From positions 105,480 to 169,479 of the forward strand of contig NZ_JAGFVL010000039.1 of assembly GCF_017599345.1 (NCBI RefSeq): a stretch of DNA of 64,000 bases, written 5' to 3'. The DNA comes from Gracilibacillus suaedae. GTDB lineage: Bacteria > Bacillota > Bacilli > Bacillales > Amphibacillaceae. Positions 63,729 through 64,000 of this stretch are shown here, one piece after another. Numbering within the stretch: position 1 is the first letter of the stretch; every line of letters begins with the position of its first letter. The notes below the pieces were generated by a model, which had not been told where the DNA came from, did no database searches, and was given only the letters and a program-made list of their open reading frames with translations. The position numbers and the translations under genes are program-made.

Positions 63729-63879
63729 CTAATCAAATAGCATATTTGTAAATCCATCACTTAACGGTGTAGCTAATAGTCTATATACTCCTGAAGTTGT
63801 TCTCCTTGATGTTGCTGCAAAAATATATCCCCGATTCTCACTCGTCATTCGATCAAACCATGAACCGGTTACACTAGAT
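63729..63879 (-). pseudogene. C-terminal end of a gene cut by an insertion sequence
   Basis: Fifty codons read SSVTGSWFDRMTSENRGYIF, then AATSRRTTSGVYRLLATPLS and end NMLFD-stop. The upstream edge coincides with the left end of an IS3-like element at 63880. I do not recognise the family. The 5-prime part may continue beyond the element, outside the window. Confidence 0.5.
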
Positions 63880-64000
63880 TGGACAAGTTAGTTAAGGTCA
63901 GATAAACTTGGTTCAAATAAAAGCCGAGGAGTTTTAAAATGACCAGAAGAATGAGAAGAAGCTTTTCCAAAGAATTTAAGGAACAAATGGTACAACTGCA
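63880..64000 (+). mobile_element. Left end of an IS3-like insertion sequence
   Basis: Begins TGGACAAGTTAGTTAAGGTC, a plausible terminal repeat with the TG start typical of IS3-family elements, followed 59 nt later by a transposase start. The element runs off the right edge. Confidence 0.65.
63939..64000 (+). CDS. IS3-family transposase OrfA, partial
   Basis: The first 20 codons read MTRRMRRSFSKEFKEQMVQL, matching the helix-turn-helix start of IS3-family OrfA proteins (RRSFSKEFKxxxVxL). CCGAGGAG lies 10 nt before the ATG. The rest of the gene is outside the window, so its integrity cannot be judged. Confidence 0.8.
   Translation, partial: MTRRMRRSFSKEFKEQMVQL

Overview
The window comes from a low-GC Gram-positive bacterium of the Bacillaceae. 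The evidence is strong AGGAGG ribosome sites, frequent GTG and TTG starts, a Bacillus-type 7-1-7 Fur box, CcpA (cre) sites, YesL/YesM/YesN-linked sugar transporters and YwaC/YhcYZ-like genes. The abundance of plant-polysaccharide genes and the protein make-up suggest a halotolerant genus such as Gracilibacillus or a relative. That genus guess is inference. I see no rRNA or tRNA genes, prophage or CRISPR array.

Layout. 1-2.5 kb: Fur-controlled iron-siderophore ABC operon (binding lipoprotein, ATPase, permease running off the left edge). 3.1-16.4 kb: housekeeping and stress genes. These are a cell-wall amidase, a DinB-like protein, an MFS transporter divergent from a CGNR regulator, an arylamine N-acetyltransferase, a GAF-sensor two-component system, an azoreductase with a 14-TM drug exporter, an MDR oxidoreductase, a 3D-domain wall protein and a small alarmone synthetase. 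16.5-22.3 kb: a response regulator and histidine kinase followed by a BcrAB-like ABC exporter and an erythromycin-esterase-like lipoprotein, probably one resistance or envelope-stress module. 22.5-32.7 kb: a secreted GH11-CBM36 xylanase with a cre site, a MarR-GNAT protein, a DNA glycosylase, and a CUT1 sugar ABC operon with YesL divergent from YesN/YesM. 33-38 kb: gene debris (an AHSA1/serine-hydrolase chimera and a Lin0512 fragment), an ArsR regulator, a CLC transporter, and DUF421 and CBO0543 membrane proteins.

38.4-46.8 kb is the most coherent metabolic locus: LacI regulator, binding lipoprotein, two permeases, GH32 fructosidase, fructokinase, and a GH91 inulin-fructotransferase-type beta-helix protein with no signal peptide. 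Together these could import a difructose anhydride or fructo-oligosaccharide and degrade it in the cytoplasm. A perfect 26-bp palindromic operator and a 14/15-like second site bracket the regulator gene. 47.7-55.1 kb is a second CUT1 operon led by an AraC regulator and ending in YesL, DUF2264 and a D-2-hydroxyacid dehydrogenase.

55-64 kb is an accessory, decaying region. It holds a frameshifted sugar-phosphate isomerase, an IS1182 transposase fragment, a SUKH immunity gene converging on an HNH-nuclease toxin, and truncated genes joined head to tail. It also holds a candidate transposase-less Tn7-like element (59.80-62.38 kb) carrying a WYL regulator and a DJ-1/PfpI protein, several further arrays of transposase-binding-like repeats, a DUF3221 lipoprotein, and an IS3-like element that cuts an unidentified gene at the right edge.
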